A stretch of 64,000 nucleotides of DNA from CAVVSQ01 sp963848825. GTDB taxonomy: Bacteria > Planctomycetota > Planctomycetia > Gemmatales > Gemmataceae. The position numbers and the translations under genes were made by a program. Position 1 is the stretch's first letter; every line of letters starts with the position of its first letter. A model generated the notes under the pieces. It was given only the letters and a program-made list of their open reading frames with translations. It was not told where the DNA came from and ran no database searches. The stretch covers positions 124,001 to 188,000 of the forward strand of contig CAWKFA010000017.1 in the NCBI GenBank assembly GCA_963848825.1, written 5' to 3'. Positions 19,433 to 28,836 of this stretch are shown here, in pieces.

Positions 19433-20071
19433 TTAGCCGCCGCTGCCGGTGCCACCCAGCGTGACACCTTCCGCACCCGGCATCTTGCCCTTGAAGTTGT
19501 CCTTCAGGGCAGGGTACGCACCCTTGATGATCGGGTTCTTCTGCGTGCCGGAGATCGGCGAGGCGTCGATGCCCGGTTCCGCCAGGTCATGCACGGCCAC
19601 CTCGAAGGCGACTGTCTGGCTGCGGCCGGTCGTTATGCCCGCCAGATATTTTTGAATCGCGACGACACGCCTGTTATCCAGCTCAGACCGTGCTTGCGCC
19701 AGTTTGTCCGGTGCCATCGTCAAGGTGCCGGGCACATCCTGCGCGGTTTGCAGGTACAGGATCGGGTCCGGCGTCGGCACGCGGTGCACGATGTATTTCA
19801 AGTGTTCCATGCCCGCTGGATTCAAATGATCCGTCGCATTGCCCGTTTTTGGCTCTATCTCGAAATAGCTGTTCCATACGGTCTGGTCCAGCACGTGACC
19901 ATTATGCGCCTGAGCCGCGAAGGTTTCGCGCACCGACATGCGGGCTTCGGCGTTGTAGCGTTCCGGCCAGCAAGGATCTACCAGCTGGCGATACTGATAA
20001 CAACCCACCAGCGAGGTGAGTCCGGTCCCCAGGCACAGCCCGGCAACCGATGCTTTAAGAAATCCATTCAT
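19433..20071 (-). CDS. Predicted lipoprotein of the Tad locus
   Basis: 212 residues from ATG 20071, preceded by an ideal AGGAGGGAG site. The signal peptide ends in LVGC, so the mature protein would begin at Cys. The rest is soluble, with a QLVDPCWPERYN segment just after the lipobox and a Gly-rich tail (LGGTGSGG). It lies in line with the Tad genes, downstream of TadC by about 100 bases. The domain is not one I recognise; an OmpA-like fold, which some Tad loci carry in this position, is not evident. The frame is intact. Confidence 0.6.
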   Translation of the reverse strand: MNGFLKASVAGLCLGTGLTSLVGCYQYRQLVDPCWPERYNAEARMSVRETFAAQAHNGHVLDQTVWNSYFEIEPKTGNATDHLNPAGMEHLKYIVHRVPTPDPILYLQTAQDVPGTLTMAPDKLAQARSELDNRRVVAIQKYLAGITTGRSQTVAFEVAVHDLAEPGIDASPISGTQKNPIIKGAYPALKDNFKGKMPGAEGVTLGGTGSGG

Positions 20072-20177
20072 GGTTAAACTCCCTCCTAGAGTTTCAATCG
20101 CGGTCTGGTTCAACGGCTAACGATGCCGTCCTCATGACAACGGGCGGATAAACAATCCGCCCGACCGACAGGGTCTG

Positions 20178-21134
20178 TTAAGTTTTGAGCAAGGTTTCCA
20201 TGATGTTGATCGCCGCTGGGCCCACGAGAACCACGAAGATCCCGGGGAAGATGAACAGAATCAGCGGGAAGAGCAACTGCACGGCGGTTTTCGCGGCTTT
20301 CTCCTCGGCGATCTGTTTGCGACGGGTACGCATCGAATCGGATTGCACCCGCAGAGCTTGAGCGATGCTGGAGCCGAACCGGTCAGCCTGGATCAAGATG
20401 GCCGCCAGAGCGCGTACATCGTCGACTCCGGTGCGGACGCCCAGGTCATGGAGGACCTCGCGTCGCGGTCGGCCCATCTGGAGCTGGAAGTTCGCCAGCG
20501 AGAACTCTTCGCAGATCACCTTGGCATGGGCGCTCATCTCGTCGCACACTTTACGCAAGCCGGCGTCGAGACCGAGACCGCTTTCGACGCACACGACCAA
20601 AAGATCCAGGGCATCCGGCAGCGACAAGAAAATCTCTTCCTGGCGTTTGCGGCGCAGCCACCAGAGCACCAGGCTGGGGAGATAAAAGCCGACGCCCGTG
20701 AAAAGAATGACCCATTGCAGGGTCTTGAAGTTTAGTTGGCGGCCGGGCACGAAGATCGCGATCGAGATCACGAAGAACATACCGAGGCAGGCCAGGCGGA
20801 CGCCGGAGTACACCATGGGAGCGGCGTCGCTACGAAAGCCGGCGTTGGCCAGCTTGATTTTCAGGTTGCTCTTTTCCAGATCGGTTTGCGGCATAAGTGG
20901 CGATGACATTGCCTTGGCGGCATCGACAATCCCCGCGTACCGATCGGGCGAATTCGCCTTGAGCGGGTCCTCGAGGTCAGACAAGGATTGCGGGCGGCTT
21001 AGCCGTGCCAGCCGGTCCAGGGCCTTGCTGTTGCGGTTCGAAATCATCGACAGGACCGCCCAAATCCCGGCCACGATTCCCATGAAAACCATCAAGGGAA
21101 CCAGGTCTTGAACATAAAAGAACGCGGTCAACAT
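20178..21134 (-). CDS. tadC: Tad pilus inner-membrane platform protein TadC
   Basis: 318 residues with type II secretion F-domain features: a membrane segment at the N-terminus (VPLMVFMGIVAGIWAVL), two central ones near 118-135 and 145-165, a cytoplasmic helical domain (LPDALDLLVVCVESGLGLDAGL to RSDSMRTRRKQIAEEK) and a C-terminal membrane hairpin (LLFPLILFIFPGIFVVLVGP). TadC forms the inner-membrane platform with TadB, on which the TadA ATPase acts. It starts about 190 bases after TadB's stop on the same strand. The frame is intact and the length is typical of the family. Confidence 0.88.
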   Translation of the reverse strand: MLTAFFYVQDLVPLMVFMGIVAGIWAVLSMISNRNSKALDRLARLSRPQSLSDLEDPLKANSPDRYAGIVDAAKAMSSPLMPQTDLEKSNLKIKLANAGFRSDAAPMVYSGVRLACLGMFFVISIAIFVPGRQLNFKTLQWVILFTGVGFYLPSLVLWWLRRKRQEEIFLSLPDALDLLVVCVESGLGLDAGLRKVCDEMSAHAKVICEEFSLANFQLQMGRPRREVLHDLGVRTGVDDVRALAAILIQADRFGSSIAQALRVQSDSMRTRRKQIAEEKAAKTAVQLLFPLILFIFPGIFVVLVGPAAINIMETLLKT

Positions 21135-21324
21135 GTTGCCACCCTCTTGAGATTAGGACGAGTTGCAGGTGACGAGGGACAAGAGGTTATGCAACTAACT
21201 CTTATTCTCGTCAAATCCCCGCCAAGTTCTTTACTCGTCAATGCCCTTCTATTGGTTATTTCCCGCACATTTTCCGGCACAAGTTTCAGGCCCAGGCGGC
21301 CGGTGCCGCCCGGAAGCTCAAGCA

Positions 21325-22281
21325 TTACACCTTAATATTGACAATCTTGCGAATCACGAGCGCCCCGATAAGCTGGGCAATTAGGGCCCAAACGCTCATC
21401 TTGATGCCCAGCGGATGCGTCCAGAGCTTTTCCACGTATTCGTACTTGATGTGCATCATCAGGAGGAACAGACCGAAGGGCAGAGCGATCAGGATGACGC
21501 CGCTCAACCGGCCTTCTGCCGTCAGGGCCTTGACCTGGCCCAAAATACGGAAGCGCTCGCGGATGACGTAGCCGATCTTGTCGAGGATTTCCGCCAAATC
21601 TCCACCAGTCTGCCGTTGGATCAGGACGGAGGTCACGAAGAAGCGAAGATCCAGATTAGGTACGCGCTCGCACATACTCTTGAGTGAATCATCCATCGAG
21701 ATGCCCAGGTTTTGCTCTTCGTAGACGCGATTGAATTCATCGCAGACCGGCGAGGGCATTTCCTCGGCGACGACATGCATGCCGGCCGCGAGGCTATGGC
21801 CGGCGCGAAGGGCACGAGCCACCAGTTCAAGGGCATCCGGCAATTGAGCGCTAAATCTCTTGAGCCGCATACCTCTTTTGGTTGTTAGCCAGATAAAGGG
21901 GATGGAGAACATGACGACGCCGGCGATTGGCGCCAGATAGATTTTAACGCCCATCATCCAGCTGGCCGTGGTACCCATGGCGCCGAGCATCAGCCCGATG
22001 CCGAATAAAGTGCTGGCCCGTATGTGCACGTCGGCCTGGACGATAATCTTGGCCAGGCTCGGCATGTTCGGCGTCAGCGCCTCGAGCAGCGACTGTTTGT
22101 CGCGGTCGAAAGCCGTCTTCTTTAAAATCGTGGTTGTTTCGTCATCTTTCTTTTTGCGGCCCGTGAGCATATCGAGGCGGTCCGAGATCTTGCCGCTACT
22201 ATCATTGAGGACAAAGGCCAACAGGCCAACCACGGCGGCAACGCCCGCGAACGCCACGATTGAAATCATCAGAGGGGTCAT
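21325..22281 (-). CDS. tadB: Tad pilus inner-membrane platform protein TadB
   Basis: 318 residues, the second F-domain protein. It has N-terminal membrane segment ISIVAFAGVAAVVGLLAFV, two central segments near 95-135, the helical domain LPDALELVARALRAGHSLAAGM (the usual TadB signature) and a C-terminal hairpin near 265-310. TadB and TadC form a heteromeric platform for Flp pilus assembly. It lies 88 bases after the TadA stop. The frame is intact. Confidence 0.9.
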   Translation of the reverse strand: MTPLMISIVAFAGVAAVVGLLAFVLNDSSGKISDRLDMLTGRKKKDDETTTILKKTAFDRDKQSLLEALTPNMPSLAKIIVQADVHIRASTLFGIGLMLGAMGTTASWMMGVKIYLAPIAGVVMFSIPFIWLTTKRGMRLKRFSAQLPDALELVARALRAGHSLAAGMHVVAEEMPSPVCDEFNRVYEEQNLGISMDDSLKSMCERVPNLDLRFFVTSVLIQRQTGGDLAEILDKIGYVIRERFRILGQVKALTAEGRLSGVILIALPFGLFLLMMHIKYEYVEKLWTHPLGIKMSVWALIAQLIGALVIRKIVNIKV

Positions 22282-22369
22282 AACAGGTCCTTTACTGGTC
22301 AGCGGTTTCGATTGACGGCCTCGCGGCGTCCAGGTTCAGGCCCTGAAAAGCCGCGAATCTCGATTACTT

Positions 22370-23761
22370 TTAGTCGCGTAGCAACACACGTTCCTGGAAC
22401 AAATTCGCGGGCAGCTTGATACCAGCCGCTTCCAGACGGCTCACGAACGCAGGCCGCACGCCGGTGGCCTCGAACTGTCCAAAGGCCCGGCCATTCTGAT
22501 CGATACCGAGCTGTTTGAAGCGGAAGATGTCCTGCATGATGATGGTGTCCTGCTCCATGTTCATGACTTCCGTGATGGTCGTGATCTTGCGCGGCCCGCC
22601 TTGAAGGCGGTTGGCTTGCACGATCAAATCCACGGCGGATGAGATCTGTTGCCGCATCGCCTTGATGGGCAGCTCCATGCCGGCCATCATGACCATCGTT
22701 TCCAGACGTGCCTGGGCATCGCGCGGCGTATTGGCATGCAGCGTCGTCATGGAACCGGAATGGCCGGTGTTCATGGCCTGGAGCATGTCGAGCGCCTCGC
22801 CGCCGCGGCATTCGCCGATGATAATGCGTTCGGGACGCATACGCAGAGCGTTGCGGACCAACTCGCGGGTGCCGACGGCGCCTTTGCCCTCGATATTGGC
22901 GGGGCGGGTCTCCAAACGCACGATGTGGTCCTGCTGCAGTTGAAGTTCGGCGGCGTCCTCAATGGTCACGATGCGTTCATCGTGGGGAATGAAGCTGGAC
23001 AGCGTGTTGAGCAGTGTGGTCTTACCGCAACCGGTACCGCCGGAGATCACGATATTGAGCCGGGCCTTGATGCAGGCCTCCATGAGCATGGCCATTTCCG
23101 GGGTGAAGGCCTTGAAGTTCAGCAGGTCTTCCAGCTTGAGCGGATTGGCGCCAAAGCGCCGAATGGACATTGACGGCCCATCCAGGGCGAGCGGCGGAAT
23201 GATCGCGTTGACGCGCGAGCCGTCCGGCAAGCGGGCATCCACCATGGGGGACGTTTCGTCCACGCGCCGGCCAACCTTGGAAACGATGCGGTCGATGATC
23301 TGCATCAAATGGTCGTTGTCGCGAAACTTGACTTCGGTTTTCTCGAGCTTGCCGCGCCGCTCCACATAAATCTTGTGGGGACCATTGACCAGAATATCGC
23401 TGACGGTCGGGTCTTTGAGGAGCATTTCCAGGGGGCCGAAGCCGAACGTCTCATCGAGCACTTCGTCGATCAGTCGTTCCCGTTCCATGCGATTGAGAAG
23501 GGGATTTTCCGTATCGCAGAGGCGTTCGACGACGAGGCGAATTTCGCGGCGCAGCGTATCGCCCGCCAGGTCGCTGACGCGCGAAAGATCGAGCTTGTCG
23601 ACCAGCTTGCCATGAATCAGCCGTTTGAGGTCTTCGAAGCCCTTGGAACCGTCGCGGGCCAGGCCGTTTTGGGAGAGACTGCCAGCCCGGCTGAAGCCCG
23701 TCGAGCTATTGGCCGTGTTATTGGTGTTGAGACCGGTTAGACCGCGTTGCAAACGAGACAT
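22370..23761 (-). CDS. tadA: Tad pilus assembly ATPase TadA/CpaF
   Basis: 463 residues from ATG 23761, with AAGGA 9 bases upstream; a longer in-frame start at 23848 lacks such a site. It is a GspE/PilT-superfamily secretion ATPase of the CpaF group: an N-terminal helical domain (EIRLVVERL to FGFGPLEMLL), then DILVNGPHKIYVER, Walker A SGGTGCGKTT, Asp box RIVTIEDAAEL, Walker B-like RIIIGECRGGEALDMLQAMNTG, and the His box GSMTTLHANTP. The enzyme drives pilus polymerisation on the cytoplasmic face with TadB and TadC. All catalytic motifs are intact. Confidence 0.94.
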   Translation of the reverse strand: MSRLQRGLTGLNTNNTANSSTGFSRAGSLSQNGLARDGSKGFEDLKRLIHGKLVDKLDLSRVSDLAGDTLRREIRLVVERLCDTENPLLNRMERERLIDEVLDETFGFGPLEMLLKDPTVSDILVNGPHKIYVERRGKLEKTEVKFRDNDHLMQIIDRIVSKVGRRVDETSPMVDARLPDGSRVNAIIPPLALDGPSMSIRRFGANPLKLEDLLNFKAFTPEMAMLMEACIKARLNIVISGGTGCGKTTLLNTLSSFIPHDERIVTIEDAAELQLQQDHIVRLETRPANIEGKGAVGTRELVRNALRMRPERIIIGECRGGEALDMLQAMNTGHSGSMTTLHANTPRDAQARLETMVMMAGMELPIKAMRQQISSAVDLIVQANRLQGGPRKITTITEVMNMEQDTIIMQDIFRFKQLGIDQNGRAFGQFEATGVRPAFVSRLEAAGIKLPANLFQERVLLRD

Positions 23762-24007
23762 GGCAAGTTTTCCTTGTACTACATTGTTCCCATGAGCGAG
23801 GGGGGCCCGGGGGCTTCTCAGGAAACATAGCTTATTTCTGGTAAGCAAGCGGCGCTGGCGCTAATTTCCGCGAAAAAGTGATGCAAAAAGTTTACAGGGC
23901 TAAAAATTGATGCTCAACAATTAACAAATGAAAAGGAAAAGGGACGCGCGCAAGCGGCCCGATCAAGAAGCGGGTCCAGGAGGACGCGATTGATTCGCTG
24001 GAGATGG

Positions 24008-25207
24008 TTATTTGAAAGAGAAGAAACCGCGGCGTTCTTTTTTGGGTTCGGCGGCGCCCTTGCCGGACAGCGCATTGGCCAGTCCGATCAGGCTCTGTTG
24101 GGCTTTGCACTTGGGGGCGTGGGTGAGGAGAGGCACGCCGGCATTACGAGCGCCTAGCATGGCCTTGTAGTCGTTGGGGATTTGCCAAAAGATTTGCCGC
24201 GCGATCGTTTCCTCGGCTTTTTTCAGGGTAATATCCCCTTCCTCGGAGCCGACGCGATTGACGACCACTTTGACCTTTTCTCCCAGCCCCTCCTCGTTTC
24301 CAAGCGTATGCAGCATTCGAACGACGTTACGCAGGCTGGTAAGCTCCAGCTGCGCAATCAGAAGAATTACATCGCAGTTGCGCATTGCGGTCAGATCTGT
24401 GGGCGTGAAGCGTTTACTCAAATCGAAAATAAGGTGGGAATAGCTGGCTTTCAACAACGAGATCACGCGCGTCAAGTGGTCCTCGTGAATGAGGGAGATG
24501 TCCTCCATCTGCACGGGGTGGGGCAACAAGGAGAGGCCGCTTTCATGTTTACACAGGGACCGCCGCAAAAAGGTCATATCCAAACGATCGATGTGCATGG
24601 CCACGTCCGCGAGCGTGTACTCGGGAATGATGTCGAGCGCGACGTCCGCGTCTCCCAGGGCCAGGTCCAGGTCCACGAGTGCGACATTGTTGTTGGGGTC
24701 CTGGGCAAGATTGCAGCCGAGATTGACCGCTATGCTGGTGCAACCCACGCCGCCGCGCGAGCCCACGATCGCCACGACAAGCGATTCGGTTTTGCCCCCG
24801 CCGCTGGTGACTGGACTGCCGTCGGAAGAGACCCGATGTTGACCTAGCCGTGTCAACGCCAGCATGAGCTCTTCCAGGACGACTGGAGCGGTGAGGAATT
24901 CCTTGGCCCCGGACCGGAGCGCTTGCAATATGGATTGGCCATCGCCGCGTGCACTCACGGCCAGAATGGGCATGTTGGGAAACTCAACCGACAGCTGCTG
25001 AATCAGCTGCAGGGCTTTGGTCTGCTCCGCATCGAGAGTGACCACGACAAGGTCCGGCGTGTTTTGGCGAGCCACATCGATAAAGAACTCATAGCGCGAG
25101 CATTCCGCTTCGAGCCACACCGATTCGATCCCCAGAAGCAAGTTGCGAAGAGGTTCGCGCGTGGAATCCGACGGATCCACGATTGCGATACGTAATACGT
25201 CCTTCAT
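24008..25207 (-). CDS. tadZ: TadZ/CpaE-like pilus localisation ATPase
   Basis: 399 residues. The N-terminal 120 residues resemble a receiver domain (RIAIVDPSDSTREPLRNLLL, LVVVTLDAEQ, ILAVSARGDG) with no obvious phosphoacceptor signature, as usual in TadZ. The second half is a ParA/MinD-like ATPase with a deviant Walker A (GSRGGVGCTS, lacking the second Lys), VALVDLDLALGDADVALD and FDLSKRFTP. TadZ places the Tad machinery at the cell pole or a set site. It lies between the secretin and TadA genes on the same strand. A parS-like site stands in the gap upstream (25352-25367). The frame is intact. Confidence 0.87.
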   Translation of the reverse strand: MKDVLRIAIVDPSDSTREPLRNLLLGIESVWLEAECSRYEFFIDVARQNTPDLVVVTLDAEQTKALQLIQQLSVEFPNMPILAVSARGDGQSILQALRSGAKEFLTAPVVLEELMLALTRLGQHRVSSDGSPVTSGGGKTESLVVAIVGSRGGVGCTSIAVNLGCNLAQDPNNNVALVDLDLALGDADVALDIIPEYTLADVAMHIDRLDMTFLRRSLCKHESGLSLLPHPVQMEDISLIHEDHLTRVISLLKASYSHLIFDLSKRFTPTDLTAMRNCDVILLIAQLELTSLRNVVRMLHTLGNEEGLGEKVKVVVNRVGSEEGDITLKKAEETIARQIFWQIPNDYKAMLGARNAGVPLLTHAPKCKAQQSLIGLANALSGKGAAEPKKERRGFFSFK

Positions 25208-25334
25208 GAGCCACCACCGAGATTCAAGGGGATTTGTTTACATTCGGCAGCTTGCCGGGGGCCGCTGGTATTATAACCAAAATCCTCTGGCAACCCAAAG
25301 AAACAAGCGCGGGTTGCCGTACCTATACAACGTT

Positions 25335-25373
25335 ACCTCATGTTCCGCGCGTGTTTCACGCGGAACATGAGGT
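25335..25373. repeat. Perfect hairpin containing a parS-like site
   Basis: A 15-bp perfect inverted repeat (25335-25349 and 25359-25373, arm ACCTCATGTTCCGCG) with a 9-base loop, in the gap between the secretin stop and the tadZ start. There is no U-tract on either strand, so it is not a standard terminator. The right part (25352-25367) reads TGTTCCGCGTGAAACA on the minus strand, one mismatch from the ParB-binding parS consensus TGTTNCACGTGAAACA. Confidence 0.55.
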
Positions 25374-25405
25374 TATTTAGATACTATCATCAAAAGCGTA
25401 TCCGG

Positions 25406-27265
25406 TTAACGGGGTTCCGTCATTACTGCGGGACCAAATACCGCTGGGTTTCGGGGCAAATAGTCCAGGCTGCTACCGCCGACCGACAAGGGCGGCAGCG
25501 TCGCGGGTGTTTGGTCGCCGGTAACGGCTGGGACGGCGGGCAAGTTGCCGACGTCACTTACCGGGCGCACTTCGGCGGGCTCATTGCTTCCTGGCGCGGC
25601 CTTCTGTTGATAGGAAGCTACAGGACGAACGCCCGTTCCCGGAGCACAATTGCAATTCTGGCCGTTGGTCGAGCAACCGTTCACACCGCAACCGCCGCGC
25701 GAGCCCGACATGTCGCCGCAGGGGTAGATTGAAGCACTGGGGCCGTTCAAATAAGCCGCCGTATACGGGTGCGTCAGGTTCCGCTGACCGCGTGGCGCTT
25801 CCAGGATTCCTTCCAAGAATAGCTCAAAATCGTCGGGCGTGCGCGTTTCTCGGCCCGGAAGATGCTTGGGAAGCTGATTACAAGCCATCGGATCGACCAG
25901 ATGAGGAGTAACCAGGATGATCAATTCCTCTTCCGTTTCCGTATAGGTCTTGGACGTAAACGCGAAGGAAATGATCGGCAGATCGCCGAGGATCGGCACC
26001 TTGGAGTTCTGGCCGTTGATCGAGTTTTGGATCAGGCCGCCGATGGCCAGCGTCTGACCGTCTTCGATCACGACGGTTACCTGAGCGCTGCGAAGGTCGA
26101 AGCCGGGAACCGAGGTGGTGCCGCCGGCGCCAGGAATTGTGATGCCAGCCGCCACGTTGATGCTGCTGATTTCCGGGCGAACTTCCAGGTGGATTTTGCC
26201 GTTGCCCAGCACGATGGGCAGAATGTTGACCACGGTGCCGAACGTTTTGTAAGTGACGCTCGGCGAACCGGTCCCGGACGTCGTCAGGATGGGCGTTTCG
26301 CCGCCGGACACGATGTAAGCGGGCCGGCCACTCAAGGTAATGACACGCGGTTCGGCCACGAGCTTGGCCAGGCCTTCGGTGGTCAAAGCATTGAGGTAAC
26401 CGAAAAAGCCGGATTTATCGTTAAAAATGCCAAAGACGGCGTTAGGCGTCGCCGCCAGTGTGGCGGAGGGATTCAAAATGCTGGGCAGGATCGAGGTGGT
26501 CGTCAAGTTGCCGCCGCCGCCGACGGTGCTGGCCAGAAAGTGTTGCTGACCGGTTTGCAGGAAAGAAAAGCCAATGTTGCGTGCTCGCGAGCGATTGACC
26601 CGCGCCACGGTAACTTCGATTTGAACTTCCTGCACGCCACCGATACGCATGGCGTTCACGACGTTGGCGGCCTGGCCGAACATGCCGCGAGCAAGTTCCA
26701 TGACCACCTGGACACTGTCCACGTGCGGTACGTTCCCCGTGATTACCACGGTGTTGTTGGCGGAAGCCAACACATCCACCCTGGCGGTGGGAACCGCCTT
26801 TTGAATCTGCTCGATCAGTTCGTGCCGTTTCGCCTCGCGGTCGGCCTCCTCGTCGAGAGGGACGCGAACTTCGAGCGATTCGGTGTTCTTTTTGGAGTCG
26901 GTGAGATAGACCCGGGTGCTGCCCGAGGACATACCGCTGACCAGGACGGCCCGGGGATTGTCCAGCAGCGCCTGCACCTTGACGACTTTGGGGTTCTCGC
27001 TGCGAAATTCAGCGATGAGCTCCTTGGTACTCATTTCGATTTGCCGGGTACTGTCCTTGGGCAACAGGAGGACGTAGGGATCGGCCGTTTCCTTGGGGCC
27101 GACTCTGCCGTCCTTGACCTCGTTGAAATCTTTAACTTGTTGGCTAAAACCGGGCAAGGCCCGGTTCTGCGCCTGGGCCGAGGCCGTTTGAGCCAGGCCG
27201 GTGATTGTGAAGCCAATAAGAAGGCTCCAACCCAGATTCCTGGGTAAGAAAGTCTTGCGGTGCAT
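25406..27265 (-). CDS. rcpA: Tad pilus secretin RcpA/CpaC
   Basis: 619 residues from ATG 27265 (MHRKTFLPRNLGW), with a signal peptide (LLIGFTITGLAQTASA). Domains in order: a pilus-formation N-terminal domain (about 60-150, RQIEMSTKELIAEF, VSGMSSGSTRVYL), a BON-like segment (ANNTVVITGNVPHVDSVQVV), and the secretin core with QEVQIEVTVARVNRS, LVAEPRVITLSGRPA and LPIISFAFTSK. It ends with a low-complexity tail rich in Cys and Gly (SRGGCGVNGCSTNGQNCNC). It forms the outer-membrane channel for the Flp pilus. The Cys-rich tail is unusual for the family and might be surface- or periplasm-exposed. The frame is intact. Confidence 0.92.
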   Translation of the reverse strand: MHRKTFLPRNLGWSLLIGFTITGLAQTASAQAQNRALPGFSQQVKDFNEVKDGRVGPKETADPYVLLLPKDSTRQIEMSTKELIAEFRSENPKVVKVQALLDNPRAVLVSGMSSGSTRVYLTDSKKNTESLEVRVPLDEEADREAKRHELIEQIQKAVPTARVDVLASANNTVVITGNVPHVDSVQVVMELARGMFGQAANVVNAMRIGGVQEVQIEVTVARVNRSRARNIGFSFLQTGQQHFLASTVGGGGNLTTTSILPSILNPSATLAATPNAVFGIFNDKSGFFGYLNALTTEGLAKLVAEPRVITLSGRPAYIVSGGETPILTTSGTGSPSVTYKTFGTVVNILPIVLGNGKIHLEVRPEISSINVAAGITIPGAGGTTSVPGFDLRSAQVTVVIEDGQTLAIGGLIQNSINGQNSKVPILGDLPIISFAFTSKTYTETEEELIILVTPHLVDPMACNQLPKHLPGRETRTPDDFELFLEGILEAPRGQRNLTHPYTAAYLNGPSASIYPCGDMSGSRGGCGVNGCSTNGQNCNCAPGTGVRPVASYQQKAAPGSNEPAEVRPVSDVGNLPAVPAVTGDQTPATLPPLSVGGSSLDYLPRNPAVFGPAVMTEPR

Positions 27266-27545
27266 CCATTCACCTCTTAATGATGTGCCGGGCAGGCCCA
27301 AAACCCACCACGAGATCCAGGTTTCCTAAAGCAATGTGAGGAAGGCCCTCACGGTTAACGACGCATGCCAAACATAGGCCTCCGGAAAGTGCGGAGCACT
27401 CGCCGGAGGCACGTGGTGTCGATTAAAATTGCAAACTCTTAGTGCACGATCCTGGCCGGGGCACCCTGAGGCGGTCGCCCAAGCCCATCCCTTACTTTTG
27501 CTTTTCGGCTAGCGGTCGGACCAGGGCCCGACCGGCGCCGTTAAT

Positions 27546-28592
27546 TCAATTGTCGTCATCATCATTCGCGACAGCGGGTGCCGGCTGAGGTGCCGGTTGC
27601 GGCGAGCGCGCCTGTTGCTGCTGGGGTAACCTTGGCGGCGCCGCGGGTATCTCCGAGCGCACAACATCGTTATGAATGACTTCCCCGTTGTCGTTCAACC
27701 AGTATTCGACGACCCGTTCCTTGTCCCCTTCGATCAACCGCATGCGGTGCAGGGTGCCCTTCGGAGCTTCCACTTTCGCCACCACGTCCAGAGACTGCGT
27801 TTCCTTGGGCAATTCCGGCAGATTAACCTTGGCGATCACCGGCGGTTGCAGCGTGCCTTCGCTCTCCTCGGAGTCCGGCCGACGGGCGGTGTTTGTCACC
27901 AGCTCTTCGACGGTTACCTTGGTGATTTCGGCTTTCTGGTGGTCGTTGAACTTCCGCAGGACCATGCTGATCGTTCCCTGTTCCCGGGCGGAAGTCACCT
28001 TCATGGCGTCCTCCGGTTTAAGGGCGACCGTCACGACATTCGCGGGCATGGCCGCACTGCCTTCAACCCGTACCGTTTGCTGATCAGCGGCCAGGACGAG
28101 CACGTTTTCCAAAAGCACCTGCGAAAACGAATCTTTATCGTTGGAGCGGCGTACAGTCCAAATCAGATCGACGCGCGACATTGGCAAACTGGCGAAGCCG
28201 GACGCGATGCTCTCGGGGTTCACGCGAATACCGATGGCTCGGTAGCCCTGGGCCATTAGCGAGGAAATACCCACGTCCTTGTCGCTCAGCAAATCATCGC
28301 CCGTTACTGTGTCGCCAGCCCGGCGCGGTACTTTCAGGACCCGGCCCAGCAAATCTTTGGCGTCCACGATGGCGTTCTTGGGTTCTTCACCCTTGGTGAA
28401 CTTCTTTTCCTCGAACAAATCGTCGACTTTTTTGATCGTCATACCCATGTCCAGGTTTTTCTTGGCCACGAGTACACTGACTTTTTCTGATTCTTCTGGC
28501 GTGCGTTCGGCCAATAGCCGGCTGGTCATGTAGCTGGCGCCAAGGCCGCAGGTGACCGCCACCACCATCAGAATAAGGGTTTTTGGTTTCAT
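27546..28592 (-). CDS. cpaB: Tad pilus assembly protein CpaB/RcpC
   Basis: 348 residues. An N-terminal membrane anchor (KTLILMVVAVTCGLGASYM) is followed by a SAF domain (VSVLVAKKNLDMGMTIKKVDD ... VPRRAGDTVTGDDLL) and the RcpC domain (MAQGYRAIGIRVNPESIASGF, SRVDLIWTVRR, VLVLAADQQ). The C-terminus is a Pro/Gln-rich stretch ending in Asp residues. CpaB is a periplasmic partner of the secretin. It sits directly upstream of the secretin gene on the same strand, the usual order. The frame is intact; the length is a little above average because of the tail. Confidence 0.9.
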   Translation of the reverse strand: MKPKTLILMVVAVTCGLGASYMTSRLLAERTPEESEKVSVLVAKKNLDMGMTIKKVDDLFEEKKFTKGEEPKNAIVDAKDLLGRVLKVPRRAGDTVTGDDLLSDKDVGISSLMAQGYRAIGIRVNPESIASGFASLPMSRVDLIWTVRRSNDKDSFSQVLLENVLVLAADQQTVRVEGSAAMPANVVTVALKPEDAMKVTSAREQGTISMVLRKFNDHQKAEITKVTVEELVTNTARRPDSEESEGTLQPPVIAKVNLPELPKETQSLDVVAKVEAPKGTLHRMRLIEGDKERVVEYWLNDNGEVIHNDVVRSEIPAAPPRLPQQQQARSPQPAPQPAPAVANDDDDN

Positions 28593-28836
28593 GGGTGCGA
28601 TTCCTCGGTGTTAGGGAAGGTTGCCATCCAGAAGACCGCGGCAACCCTGCCGAGCCTTCGCTCAGCGTGCCAGCCTGGTGGATGTACCCGCTTCCCGGGG
28701 TTATTTTCGACCGGGTGGGGCGGGGAACTTAAACTTTTACAGTTACGACGGTCATGACGAAGATAACGGTTTTTGCGGTAATACCACGCCGTTGGGCATA
28801 CGGGGGTAACTGGGCAAGGCCGACGCGGCCCGCCGA

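Noticed and set aside
25862..27247. 461-codon open frame on the plus strand
   Set aside because: It is antisense to the intact, well-recognised secretin and shows no domain.
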